From: Diplonema papillatum
Lineage: Eukaryota; Euglenozoa; Diplonemea; Diplonemida; Diplonemidae
Direction of reading: 5' to 3'
DNA length: 64,000 nt
Assembly (NCBI GenBank): GCA_030068145.1
Contig: JAPJBO010000015.1
Span: forward strand, 124,001-188,000
Part shown: one piece after another, positions 12,568-22,741 of the stretch
Layout of the letters: each line of letters begins with the position of its first letter
Numbering within the stretch: the stretch's first letter is position 1
Position numbers and translations under genes: made by a program
The notes under the pieces: generated by a model
Databases searched by the model: none
What the model was told of the DNA's origin: nothing
Seen by the model: the letters and a program-made list of their open reading frames with translations, nothing else

Positions 12568-14940
12568 ATGTTCCGACACATCCGTTGTCGGCTTGGCCCA
12601 CTCCAAGACTGGTCATGCAGCGAGCCGAGGACTGCCATTCTCAGGTGGCGAGATCGGCATGGAAAGATGCACGTCGAGTCCGAAGGTGCTGAACACCCTT
12701 GGTCGATCTATCAGCGCGTGATGTCAGAAGCGCCGGAGCAGGTCAACATTGCCGCGGAGGGCCGCTTGCTCCGGACGTGTCACCGAAGAGTCCCCTCGAC
12801 GCTGCTGGGGGAAGGGGTCGACGACATCAGCGCGGAGGTGGTGCCGTCAAGGCAGTTGTACGAAGCCGTGCTGGAGCGGCGCCGTGTTCTCGACGGGAAG
12901 CCGTCGGACAGGGTCGTTCTTTCGTACTTCAGGTACCTCACGCGCGTCAGGCTGCCGCTGGTCGCGCAGCGGCTGCAGCGGGAAACGCAGGTGGTGTTGG
13001 ACATGTCGAGCTACGCGAGCTACCTAGCAGCCCTCTGCGTCCTGCAGGTCCACGGGAAGAACCGGTCCCGCCGCCTGCAACCTTCGCCCGCCGCCAGCCA
13101 CGGCCGCGGACCCGCGGCCCGCGGCGCCGACGATCTGTCGGGGGACCTGGTGGAGGCCTACCGGGCGTTCCGCGACCGATTCTACGACAAAACGCTGATG
13201 CTCGGATCCAGCCCCGCGACCACCGGGGCGGCCGTGTGCTTGGTGTTGCTGCGGTACAGCGCCGAGCGGAAGAACGAGGTGTCCGCCTTCGCGTTTTTCC
13301 GCGCGTTCCGCGCCGCCAAAGCCGTCCAAGCGCAGCAAATCGGCTCCGTCGGCACCCTGAGCACCGCGGCTGTCGCGGCGAGGCTCGTGTTCCCGGACTG
13401 GCACAACGGAGACCCCCGCTTGGCGGTCTCGTCGTTCTACGCCCGCCCGGGAACCAACCAGGGGCACACCACCCGCGTCGTGCCAAACGCCAGCGTGCTG
13501 GAATCAGTCGGAAGGGACGGCTTATTCGGCGCCACGTCGCCTGCCGTTCTACCCGTGTCCTTCGTGTACCTGGCCAAGGCGTGCGCTTCCATCGAGCACA
13601 GCATGCTGGTCTTCTGGGAGGCCGTCGCCCAAGAGAGCATGGACCGGTACGTGGCGCACGAAGTCCTGTGCCAGTGCCTCCGCGAAGCCTCCGACGAAAG
13701 CGGGGCCCCGGGGCGAGAGCCCTCTTTTGACGGCGAGCCCGGTGCTGCGGCACCGGAGGCCGCCGCTGGGGACGCGCTGCGGCAGGGCTACGAGTTCGAC
13801 GGCCACGACTTCGGCAACAACCCGGTCCCGGAACCTGCCGCGGCGGCGGGCGGCGAGCAGCCGGGCGGGCGGTGCCCGTCGGTGCTGGAGGCCGCGCGGT
13901 TGTCGTTCGTGGTTTCGTGCGCGAAGAGCGTCGCCGACCAGTTGCCGACGGTCGCAGGGTACACGGGAAGCTGCTGGGTTGTGCTGTTTGAGGTGCTCGC
14001 CGCAGCGGGCTGTCTGACGGCGCAGCAGGCCAGCGAGGCGCTGGGCATCCTGTCGAGGGTTGCGAACGAGTTCCGATTGAACGCGTCGCACGCCGTCGTC
14101 ATCGCCAAGCTCCTCGCGAAGCACGTCGGAAAGAACCCGTCGGTGGCCTTTTCCTTCGAGGACATCATCGGGCGCGACTTGGTGGCTCAGAACTCGGATT
14201 TGCTGCTGTATCTGGACAGGATGAAGGCCGGTGCCAACGAGCGTGGCAAGGGTAACGGGTACGGCGACGCGCCGGCGCCCCGCGCAGCAGAGGGCACCCG
14301 GGGAAGAACCTACGCGGATGCCCGGCTTTGGGAGAAGGAAACGTCGATCTCCGCTGCTGCGGACAGAGTGCAGTCTCACCGTGTCACTGTGCACAATGAG
14401 ACCACGTGGAAGGACGTGCCTCCTTGGGTCAAGCACTTGGCCTTGCTCGCGAGGGACTTTCACGCGAAAACAGTGGTTTTTACGTACAGTTACGCTCATC
14501 GCCTGCGCGAGTACGAATCGTCGGTGATCGGCGAGCACTCGAATAGAGCTCTCACGCAGCTGATGCTGGACCTAGGCGGGACGCCTGCTGTCAAGAAGTT
14601 GATTTGGTCCGCCGCTGGCGATGCTGGGGTCGCGACGCTGATCCAGATCTCGAGAATACGGTTGGTGTATGCGCTGTCCATCACCATCTTGGGCGGCTTT
14701 CTTGACGTGCTGCAGGAAGAAATCTCCAACACGCATGCGCTGTTCCAAGAAGCAGGGCAAAACGGCGCCGCAGCCGAGTGGTCGTGGAAGGCGATGCGCA
14801 TCTACGAGGACGAAGTCGACGACATACTCCACGACCGAGGCATGAAACCTAATGCACTGCCTCTGTACTGCCGCTTCACCACGGCCTCAGTGCCGCCCTC
14901 TCAACAACAAAAGCGACACGGCAAAGCGTCGCAAGCCTGA
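12568..14940 (+). CDS. Large protein of unknown function (790 aa), single exon
   Basis: This open frame of 2.37 kb is GC-rich at third positions, unlike the surrounding intergenic DNA, and therefore credible as coding. The first ATG (12568) lies in ACTAATGTTCC and there is no longer in-frame extension. The protein is rich in Ala/Arg and largely helical. It has one less ordered Gly/Pro/Glu-rich stretch (about 395-435) and a second hydrophilic linker (about 555-600). The C-terminal 180 residues (PWVKHLALLARDFHAKTVVF onward) look folded, with a hydrophobic segment around VYALSITILGGFLDVL. No catalytic motif or known repeat is recognised. An organellar or RNA-associated protein is one possibility, but that is a guess. 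Confidence 0.7.
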   Translation: MFRHIRCRLGPLQDWSCSEPRTAILRWRDRHGKMHVESEGAEHPWSIYQRVMSEAPEQVNIAAEGRLLRTCHRRVPSTLLGEGVDDISAEVVPSRQLYEAVLERRRVLDGKPSDRVVLSYFRYLTRVRLPLVAQRLQRETQVVLDMSSYASYLAALCVLQVHGKNRSRRLQPSPAASHGRGPAARGADDLSGDLVEAYRAFRDRFYDKTLMLGSSPATTGAAVCLVLLRYSAERKNEVSAFAFFRAFRAAKAVQAQQIGSVGTLSTAAVAARLVFPDWHNGDPRLAVSSFYARPGTNQGHTTRVVPNASVLESVGRDGLFGATSPAVLPVSFVYLAKACASIEHSMLVFWEAVAQESMDRYVAHEVLCQCLREASDESGAPGREPSFDGEPGAAAPEAAAGDALRQGYEFDGHDFGNNPVPEPAAAAGGEQPGGRCPSVLEAARLSFVVSCAKSVADQLPTVAGYTGSCWVVLFEVLAAAGCLTAQQASEALGILSRVANEFRLNASHAVVIAKLLAKHVGKNPSVAFSFEDIIGRDLVAQNSDLLLYLDRMKAGANERGKGNGYGDAPAPRAAEGTRGRTYADARLWEKETSISAAADRVQSHRVTVHNETTWKDVPPWVKHLALLARDFHAKTVVFTYSYAHRLREYESSVIGEHSNRALTQLMLDLGGTPAVKKLIWSAAGDAGVATLIQISRIRLVYALSITILGGFLDVLQEEISNTHALFQEAGQNGAAAEWSWKAMRIYEDEVDDILHDRGMKPNALPLYCRFTTASVPPSQQQKRHGKASQA

Positions 14941-15417
14941 CCAGCGCCTAACCACAAACGGGTACCTGGACATGAACCGACTAACAGGCGCAATGCAAAT
15001 GTAATGCCGTCCTGACCCAACCTGCTCAATTGGACACATTGGAAACGCTTTCGCAACGTGACAAAAGGTTGCGCTTTGAGGGAAACTCTTTGCCTGCCGG
15101 TCACCTGACATCGTTTCCATCGTTGGGCGATTTGACACGTTGCCTCTCAATCGAACTGCATTTCGCAAATGTCTCCGCTTTCTTGTGTCGAACTGTATTA
15201 TTTGCGTACTCTCTCTGTATGCTTTGCGTACTCTTTATCGTACGGTAATGGAACAGAAAGCCGGCCAAGATATTCACGTTCTCATTGTTCTAAAGCGAGC
15301 ACTCTGGCTCGTCGCAGCAACGTGCGGTGTTTCCCAGAAACCCTTCTCGTGCCAGCCACGACTCGCCGTTGACAGATCTTCCCACACAATGACCTGCTAG
15401 AGACATTTTGACCAGAT

Positions 15418-15660
15418 ACAAAGTGAAAATTTTTTCGACTAAAAATCTTCACTTTGGATTCTAACAGGATCTTCACTTTGTACCCCGGATCCAAAGTGAA
15501 GATCCAGTTTGGATACAACGTGAAGATTTTTCGACTTAAAATCTTCACTTTGTATCCAAACAGGATCTTCACTTTGTATCCAAACAGGATCTTCACTTTG
15601 TATCCGGGGCAGGATCTTCACTTTGTATCCTGGAGACAAAGTGAAGATGAGCCAAAGTGA
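15418..15660. repeat. Cluster of GATCTTCACTTTGTATCC repeats in both orientations
   Basis: GATCTTCACTTTGTATCC and its reverse complement recur about ten times within 240 bp, some head-to-tail with a 23-24 bp period (15540-15640) and some inverted (15420-15530). The segment can fold back on itself. ORFs through it are repeat artefacts. Confidence 0.8.
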
Positions 15661-15680
15661 AGACCAGCCCCTGGACCCTA

Positions 15681-16774
15681 CCCTCTTTCAGTGCTCCCGC
15701 TAACGAAAAAGTGCGAGGAATTCCTCAAAAAGTCAAGCAAAAGGGACTTTGGTCCCTATGCCTGTACACATCTTTTCCAAAGAAACACTGCCGAAGCTAG
15801 TGGACCTGCTACACCAAGACAGCCCCTTTAGCCAGCAGTCCTCAAACATCCAGCTGACTGATCCTTCTAACATTACGGTACAGCACCCGCCACCTCCGCT
15901 TTCGCCGAGTATGGCAACAAGCTTTGCAAGCACTTCAGCCTACACAAGACGTTTATCTTGCTCCCAACATCACGCCGTCCCAAGCACCACCACTTGCCTT
16001 TAAACTTCAAGCAACGACGCTTTCATAACGGAAACCCATAACGAAAGCGTGCACTAAATATACAACCCGTAACCACATAGCCCTTTCTTGCTCTAAGAGA
16101 ACCCATTCATGAACGGTCACACGGAGACCCTAAAACCCCGGAATTTCAAGCGAACTCTAACTCTAAAAAAAAAGAGGCTCGAAAAAAGAGGGTGAGGAAT
16201 TCCTCACCTTTTTCCGATTGGTGGTATCGTGTAGCCAAAGACTGCATCACGGTCTACTCTCTGCTGGGCATGGTGGGCTGGCGGGTAGAAGTTGGGGGCT
16301 GAAGCTGAGAAAGAGAGTCGAGGCTCAGAAGCAGCCCCGGATTTCTTGACAGATTCTCTCCGAGTCGACACAAGTGCCTTGTTCCATGTGATCTCTGGTC
16401 TGCATCTACTCGTGGCAATGATTTACCAGCACACAGTATCGAGTGGTGGTTGAATTTGAAATGGGCTGTTGCCTTCAGGAATGTGCAGTGTTTATTGTGA
16501 CAAACAGACTGAGAAGTGTAAACTTTCTCCACCTGTACCGTACCGTTCACCGGGGGGCAGACCCCCCGGACCCCCCTTGAAAGATTCTGGTGCTCCCCTG
16601 GAGAAAAGCTTCTCGGTCTCAGAAAGTTGGTCGAGAAACCGAGGCAGAAACGAAGCTAATAACCTGCGCAGCACAGGGGAAAAAAAATTGGGGGGCACGA
16701 AAAAAAAAATAGTCCAAAAGCAGGTTTTGGAGTTCCTCACCAAAAGTGAGGTTAGCGGGAGCACTGCCCTCTTT
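15681..16774. mobile_element. hAT-superfamily non-autonomous DNA transposon with 8-bp TSD
   Basis: The element runs 15689-16766 (1078 bp). The ends are perfect 16-bp inverted repeats, CAGTGCTCCCGCTAAC at 15689-15704 and GTTAGCGGGAGCACTG at 16751-16766. They are flanked by the identical 8-bp direct repeat CCCTCTTT (15681-15688 and 16767-16774). An 8-bp target duplication with CAGTG..CACTG termini is the hallmark of hAT transposons. Inside the ends are subterminal palindromes around GAGGAATTCCTC (about 15714 and 16194; the second is a perfect GTGAGGAATTCCTCAC). No transposase frame is visible, so the copy is non-autonomous. A fragment of the same terminus (CTAGCGGGAGCAC) lies near 31653. Confidence 0.9.
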
Positions 16775-17021
16775 TCGAAAAAAAAAAAAAAAAAAAAGCA
16801 AAGGAAATGAAGCCTCCAACAAAAATGAAGGATTAGAACGAATTGGAGGCAGAAGTTGGTTCCCATTTTTTGCTCTCTTTTAGTTCTCCCAAGAAGACTT
16901 GATGCTAGCAACCAACATGCACGAAAGGCCCGCAGTATACTACGGAGGTCTGGTGTCAGCTGACTTCGTGTAAGCGTCGGCAGGAGCGAAATCTACCAAA
17001 CAGTATCCTTCTCTTTTTGTT

Positions 17022-17273
17022 TTGGTGTCTCGCACGTGTTCATCACCGACCTGCCACGTACAAGCTTGCTCCGACCACTGCACCCTCTGCCGACACTCGC
17101 TAGCCGTCGACGCTCATGACGGCAGCCCCATCCTGAAGTGCAAATACTGCCGACGCGTCACTGCTGCTGTGTGCGCTCGGATTGGCGCCGCTCAAGCGGC
17201 CACCTTAAGTCACTCGTTTGTTTGTAAATATTGCTCTTGCTCTATTGCGCTTGCTCTATTGTTGTGCTATTGA
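17022..17273 (+). other. Short Cys-rich open frame upstream of the viral ATPase (doubtful)
   Basis: This 83-codon frame has no ATG at its start. It contains two CxxC pairs (CTLCRHSL and CKYCRR) and a third CKYC, spaced like a small zinc ribbon. It ends 78 bp before the packaging ATPase start and could be a remnant exon of the same endogenous element. Equally it may be chance. No homologous family is recognised. Confidence 0.25.
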
Positions 17274-17350
17274 GTTCTTCAGTCTGTCAATATCAAGAAG
17301 GAGCTTCTCCAGACTAGACGTGTTGTTCAGCTGCATTTTTCTTATTGAAA

Positions 17351-18257
17351 ATGATTCACAATTATGTTCAGAGGACTGAGCCACATGCAGATGGTGAACA
17401 CTCAAAGCTTCACCCTTCGTGGCCGTTCAGGATGGTGTCAGTTGGCCCTTCTGGGTGTGGGAAGAGCACAGTGATGGGGAACATGCTGATGAACAAGGAG
17501 CTGAAGTTGCCGTATGACAGGGTGTTTGTGATCAGCACAACACTGCACCAACCCATCTACCAGGTGATGATGGAGCACTTTGCAGGTAATGACGAGAAGA
17601 TACGAAGTGAGCTGGAACTGGAGTTGAAGAAAAAGAAGGTAAGTGAGGAAAAGATCGAAGAGACCTTGGAAGCCTTGAAGCCAACAGCAGAGTTCTTCGA
17701 CAGTGTGTATGAGTTCGATGTCGAGGAGCTTGACCCAAAACAGAAGAACCTTGTGGTCTTGGACGATGTTGTGTTGGAGAAGAACCAGAGTGACTTCATC
17801 AACCTGTATGTGCATGGACGGCATCGGAACATCTCCCCTGTGTACTTGAGTCAGAGCTTCTTTGCCACCCCAAAGGTGATACGGCAGAACTGCAGCTGCT
17901 TCCTGTTGTTCAACCTCAACAAGAAGGAGAGGCGACTTGTAGCATCTTCGTGCAGTGACCTTGAGCCTGATGAGTTCAACAACATGTTTGATGGTTTGCC
18001 CAGGCACAGCTTTGTCATGATTGACAGCCAGCCTCTTGTTCCTGAACTGAAGTATCGTCGGAATTTTGACGTGATTGTATTTCCAGGAAGGTAAGAGAAA
18101 AGACATGTCTGACAAAACAACGAAAGAAGCTACTGCTGTACCTTCAGTTACGACAAGAGACGTCAGTTCAAGTGGAAGTGTTGGGAGCAAGATAGTTAAT
18201 GTGATTTGCTGCAGGAGCAAGTGTGTTGGGAATCCCAAGGTTGTGATCAACCTCTAG
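17351..18257 (+). CDS. A32/FtsK-type DNA packaging ATPase, probably spliced (endogenous viral)
   Basis: The start is ATG 17351 (MIHNYV). The P-loop GPSGCGKST lies near residue 31 and the Walker B strand LVVLDDVVL near residue 135. YLSQSFFATPKVIRQNCSCF and FNLNKKERR segments follow. This order and a length of about 250 aa are typical of the poxvirus A32-like ATPases that load genomes into capsids in Polintons, Polinton-like viruses, virophages and NCLDVs. The unspliced frame stops at 18094, inside an AAG/GTAAGA donor. Removing 18091-18214 (ends GCTGCAG) restores frame and gives a 260-residue protein ending in a Lys/Val-rich tail. Family assignment is confident, splicing is inference. The unspliced product would be 247 aa. 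Confidence 0.85.
18091..18214 (+). other. Predicted spliceosomal intron in the packaging ATPase gene
   Basis: The donor AG/GTAAGAG and acceptor TTTGCTGCAG match eukaryotic consensus. The exon phases agree (AG + G = Arg), and the second exon is open for 14 codons to TAG at 18255-18257. The alternative is that 18105-18257 encodes a separate 50-residue peptide starting MSDKTTKE. Confidence 0.6.
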
Positions 18258-18478
18258 CTTTTTTGTACTGTCAGACCAGGCTTGTGCCTGCTACATCCTT
18301 CTTTGGAAGAGGTGTACTGTCTGTGCCATGTAGTGAAGGCGCAAGAGAAGAAAACAAACCCAAAAAAAACTCCTTTGTTTGTAAATTGCCCGAGAACACC
18401 TCACCATCCCCTTTTAGTCTACACCACGAACAGGACACTCAACACACCCCTGTCTCCTCTTATCTGTTAACGTTAAGT

Positions 18479-19232
18479 ATGTCTGATGCGTCGCTACCAC
18501 GAGTGGAGGATCACCACCCGCCCTTTGGAACTCCTTCGCCAAATGCGTCTGCTCAAGAAACTGCCGTTGAAAAGTCCCAAGCAGCAGTTCGTAAGCTGGT
18601 GGAAGAGCAGACTCGACTGAGTGAGCAGATGCGATTTCTCGGTAACTTGCTGTGGGAACACAGTGCTTGGGACCAGACCGGAAGATTAACATCATTGAAC
18701 CCTTCGTATTACTATCTCTTTCGCAGTCTACCAACAAAGGAAGAAGTTCAAGCAGTGATCGCCAAGCTCGAGAAGAAGAAGGAGGTATGTCACTTGCTTT
18801 TCACACCTATTTTTATTTTATTATTCTAGCATCACCCATTCACAACATGTGTGTATGTGTGTGTTGGGGTTGCAATGTCGACACTGGTGATGCATAGTGT
18901 GTGACAACTTTGTTGTTATTTTGTTGTTTCTAGTGTTGTACATTCACTTTACACACAAACAGAACGTGATGGATCTTGCGCGCGGGCTGGCGATGATAGC
19001 TCAACAGCAGGGTTATGGCGGAGGTGCGGTCAATCTGACACCCCAGCTTCTTCTTAAGGCCAGAGTAGAAAAAGGAGCTAAGTTCGCATCGCTAAGGAGG
19101 ACTATGTACCTTCATGCAGAGAGGGAGGGTGCATACTACGGCTGGTTTAGTTACAACAAGAAGAACGATCCTGTGGTCAACGGAAGAGGGGTGGCAATAA
19201 TTACAAAACAAACAGAGTTTCATGTAGGTTAA
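18479..19232 (+). CDS. Unknown protein downstream of packaging ATPase, two exons (191 aa)
   Basis: Predicted exons are 18479-18784 and 18963-19232. The 178-bp intron has GTATGT donor and ACAAACAG acceptor, and both sides are phase 0, joining KKKE to NVMDLARG. The N-terminal half has a Pro/Ser-rich leader and a predicted coiled coil (ETAVEKSQAAVRKLVEEQTR). The C-terminal half contains a Gly-rich QQQGYGGGAVNLTP loop and a basic helix. It lies 221 bp downstream of the ATPase on the same strand, so it may belong to the same endogenous viral element, but I recognise no capsid, protease or integrase feature. Confidence 0.5.
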
Positions 19233-19695
19233 GGCCGTGGTTGCCTTGCAAACAAACCGGGAGCAGAGTATCGGGCGCAACGGGTGTTGTTGGCTGTGTC
19301 TCTTGGGACCCGACGTGGTTCTATAACCATCGTACTCTGACCCGCTCAAGAGACTGCTTCTGAATACCCATTGTGATGATAGACCGGGATAGACCGAAGA
19401 ATACACGCCCGAGCAATTCGGTGCAGCTCTTGGGACTAGGGATGGACCTGATAGGACCGTGATTCACTGTGATAAACAGCGGCAGGCACTTCGATGCAGT
19501 TTCAAGAGATAGGGACGGACCGGCTCAATTACTGTGCTCCGCTTCGGCCGACTGCTTTGTAAGAGGAATGTGCCGGCGACTGTCCTACAAGAGTTCGCAT
19601 CATATGTACTCAACCGATGCTCAATGAAGGACATGCCGCTCCAGTGTTCAGAGACCCTGTCTGTTTTAGGTATCGGAGGAATGCGAGAAGCTGAA

Positions 19696-20845
19696 TGGGC
19701 AATGAGATGCCATGGGTGTATTCAATCCAATGAATGCAGTATACTACTACTGGGCAATGAGATGCCATGGGTGTATTCAATCCAAGGAATCCAGTATACT
19801 ACTACTGGGCAATGAGATGCCATGGGTGTATTCAATCCAATGAATCCAGTATACTACTACTGGGCAATGAGATGCCATGGGTGTATTCAATCCAATGAAT
19901 CCAGTATACTACTACTGGGCAATGAGATGCCATGGGTGTATTCAATCCAATGAATCCAGTATACTACTACTGGGCAATGAGATGCCATGGGTGTATTCAA
20001 TCCAAGGAATGCAGTATACTACTACTGGGCAATGAGATGCCATGGGTGTATTCAATCCAATGAATCCAGTATACTACTACTGGGCAATGAGATGCCATGG
20101 GTGTATTCAATCCAATGAATCCAGTATACTACTACTGGGCAATGAGATGCCATGGGTGTATTCAATCCAATGAATCCAGTATACTACTACTGGGCAATGA
20201 GATGCCATGGGTGTATTCAATCCAATGAATCCAGTATACTACTACTGGGCAATGAGATGCCATGGGTGTATTCAATCCAATGAATCCAGTATACTACTAC
20301 TGGGCAATGAGATGCCATGGGTGTATTCAATCCAATGAATCCAGTATACTACTACTGGGCAATGAGATGCCATGGGTGTATTCAATCCAATGAATCCAGT
20401 ATACTACTACTGGGCAATGAGATGCCATGGGTGTATTCAATCCAATGAATCCAGTATACTACTACTGGGCAATGAGATGCCATGGGTGTATTCAATCCAA
20501 TGAATCCAGTATACTACTACTGGGCAATGAGATGCCATGGGTGTATTCAATCCAATGAATCCAGTATACTACTACTGGGCAATGAGATGCCATGGGTGTA
20601 TTCAATCCAATGAATCCAGTATACTACTACTGGGCAATGAGATGCCATGGGTGTATTCAATCCAATGAGTATACTACTACTGGGCAATGAGATGCCATGG
20701 GTGTATTCAATCCAAGGAATCCAGTATACTACTACTGGGCAATGAGATGCCATGGGTGTATTCAATCCAATGAATCCAGTATACTACTACTGGGCAATGA
20801 GATGCCATGGGTGTATTCAATCCAATGTATCCCGTATACTACTAC
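19696..20845 (+). repeat. Minisatellite, 21 copies of a 55-bp unit
   Basis: The unit TGGGCAATGAGATGCCATGG plus 35 more bases repeats at exact 55-bp spacing from 19696. One copy starting at 20631 is 50 bp long. Most copies are identical. Early copies differ at one or two sites (AATGCAGT for AATCCAGT, CCAAGG for CCAATG). Because 55 is not a multiple of three, frames crossing the array are artefacts. High identity implies recent expansion. Confidence 0.95.
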
Positions 20846-20847
20846 AC

Positions 20848-21333
20848 GTGCCGTGCTTCAATTTGAATACACGTGGCACACCTACTTATACACAATTGCA
20901 CCACTTCAGCGAGCTTCATTTGAAATACACGAAGTAACGCTACTACTTGAGCGTGCTTCACCCTTGCAACTTTGTATCTCAAGTAGCTCGTCAACACGTA
21001 GGCGCAAGGGTCGGATCGACATGCTTCTCCGCACCGTCATCGCCACCGCGGCGATGCAGCTGCTGCCCTTCGGCGCGGCGCAGAACTTGACGCTGGCGTA
21101 CTCGGGAGCGACCCTGCTGTCAGGGGGCATTGACGACTGCCCCACGCCGCTGGCTGCGGAGGACTGCCGGCGGGGCATCGCGTCGGCGATGGTCGACGTG
21201 CGTGGAGCCCTATCCGCACCATCATCGCCACCGCGTGATGCATGGCTTCTGCTGCATTGTGCAGTCAAGTTCAAACTACTATTACTTCTACAAGGTGCCG
21301 TGCTTCATTTTGAATACACGTGGCACACCTACT
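20848..21333 (+). pseudogene. Truncated secreted-protein exon flanked by a 38-bp direct repeat
   Basis: A GC-rich frame from ATG 21021 encodes a signal-peptide-like start (MLLRTVIATAAMQLLPFGAA) and about 40 further residues, with a Cys pair (DDCPTPLAAEDCRRG). Around 21198 it meets a GTGCGT donor-like site, after which a mutated copy of its own first codons (CCGCACCATCATCGCCACCGCG) appears. GTGCCGTGCTTCA...TGGCACACCTACT occurs at 20848-20885 and again at 21295-21333, bracketing the fragment. It looks like an isolated, rearranged first exon rather than a live gene. Confidence 0.45.
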
Positions 21334-21545
21334 CAAGCGTGCACAGTTGCACTTGTGTTTTACCCTACCATGCTCGCCTTGTCTTTATGGCACATGCATT
21401 TCAAGTTTCCACTACCACTACTACACTCCACTTTCCCCCCGCGGTTATCTCTTCGTACGTGATCAAAATAGAATGTGTCAAAAAAGAATCAAGTGGCACC
21501 ACCACTTGATTCTAACAGAGCAGGGTCAGGTGAGAGTAAATGAAC

Positions 21546-21612
21546 GAAGATTGTCGTTTACCTGAGGAGCCTTCACCCCGCACAACCCGATACAAGGAGA
21601 GAAGAACGCCAA
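21546..21612 (+). pseudogene. Decayed partial copy of the 21806-22741 gene
   Basis: GTCGTTTACCTGAGGAG, CCGCACAACCCGATAC and AAGGAGAGAAGAACGCC align in order with 21901-21960 of the intact gene (there GTCGTTTACATGAGGAG, CCGCACAACCCGATGC, AAGGAGAAAAGAACGCC). The copy is out of frame and truncated on both sides. It records a local duplication about 350 bp upstream of the functional-looking copy. Confidence 0.75.
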
Positions 21613-21805
21613 GCTACGGAACGGCGGCCGTTTTGATGCTATGAGCTGGTAGACGAGGCAAACCGTACTCGATACTCAATCCAGCGCTCCAAACACCCAG
21701 GTATCAGGGGTAGGAAACACAAGAAAGACAACGAATACCTCCCGCGCACAAAGGAAAGCGAAGAAGGATTGACCGGCCGCGCCGCCGTCAGCGCTTGCTG
21801 TCAGC

Positions 21806-22741
21806 ATGGGGCAGAATGCGTCAGTTATTCAACGCGTGGCAAACAAGGCGTACACGGATCCGAAGATGTGGGCGAAGCTAAACGAGCACAACATGAAGGA
21901 TGTCGTTTACATGAGGAGTCTAACTCCGCACAACCCGATGCAAGGAGAAAAGAACGCCGTCAACGAGCTAATGAATGCAAGTAGTCGTATCGATGCAGAC
22001 GAGTACTACGACGCTATGAATAAGATCGAGGAGGAGCACACGGCAAACTCGAAGCTCAACCCGGATGAAGTCACGAACACGCTCCGCATGCAACTGTACC
22101 AGCAGCGGCAGTATCTTTCGTACAAGGACACAATGCTCAGGATGGGCGTGCCCGAGAGCAGCGTTCTTTCGATCGAAAAGTGGGCCGACAACCACGAAAA
22201 ACCCATGGAAGCCAACGAGCAGGACGTGTGGCACTCGATGTCCGACAGAGTGCACGCACTAGAGTGCGTGTCGAATATGTTGAAGGACCCGTCCGAGCAC
22301 GACACCTTCAGCGCGATAGAAGACGGCGACAATCGGATAAGCGAGAGAATGCTCACGCATCTGATGATCCTGAAGCAAGAAGGCAAGCTCGACTGCGACG
22401 CCGCAGGGCGGGAGCTGCATAGGGATCCTGAGATTATCCGCAGGGTGACAGAGCACATTCGAACGGTGCCGCCCTCCATCAATTTCTCACCTTCCACCGA
22501 TGTCGAGACAGCTTACCACATATCGCTGACAGGCAACAAAGACGTGCAGCGCGCTTCGTTCATCAAGAACCTGAAGGGCTTGTTCCGCGGGTCTACCCGG
22601 GCTGGCAACTACGAGCTGGCCGGGCATATCCCGGAGAATATTCCGGCTCGCGGCTTCCGCCCCCCGAAGCGCGCCGCCAAAGGAAAGCAAGACGAGCCGT
22701 TCATGCAGCAGCCAACGGATCCTCGCACATCAGCTTTCTGA
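21806..22741 (+). CDS. Unknown protein with N-myristoylation motif (311 aa)
   Basis: The frame is continuous from ATG 21806 to TGA 22739-22741. The N-terminus MGQNAS fits the MGxxxS N-myristoylation consensus, so membrane attachment is predicted. The body is acidic and helical, with many Asn/Glu/Met residues and no Cys cluster except two isolated Cys. The last 45 residues are basic and Pro-rich (ARGFRPPKRAAKGKQ). No enzyme motif is seen. Its position about 2.6 kb downstream of the viral ATPase, and its duplicated fragment upstream, leave open whether it belongs to the endogenous element or to the host. Confidence 0.65.
   Translation: MGQNASVIQRVANKAYTDPKMWAKLNEHNMKDVVYMRSLTPHNPMQGEKNAVNELMNASSRIDADEYYDAMNKIEEEHTANSKLNPDEVTNTLRMQLYQQRQYLSYKDTMLRMGVPESSVLSIEKWADNHEKPMEANEQDVWHSMSDRVHALECVSNMLKDPSEHDTFSAIEDGDNRISERMLTHLMILKQEGKLDCDAAGRELHRDPEIIRRVTEHIRTVPPSINFSPSTDVETAYHISLTGNKDVQRASFIKNLKGLFRGSTRAGNYELAGHIPENIPARGFRPPKRAAKGKQDEPFMQQPTDPRTSAF

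Noticed and set aside
12699..14538. Large alternative-frame ORFs (343 and 329 codons) over the 790-aa gene
   Set aside because: GC-rich shadow frames with Arg/Pro/Ala bias. The 790-codon frame has the better composition and length.
19696..20845. Regular direct repeats considered as a CRISPR array
   Set aside because: Units are contiguous with no unique spacers, and the organism is a eukaryote. It is a minisatellite.
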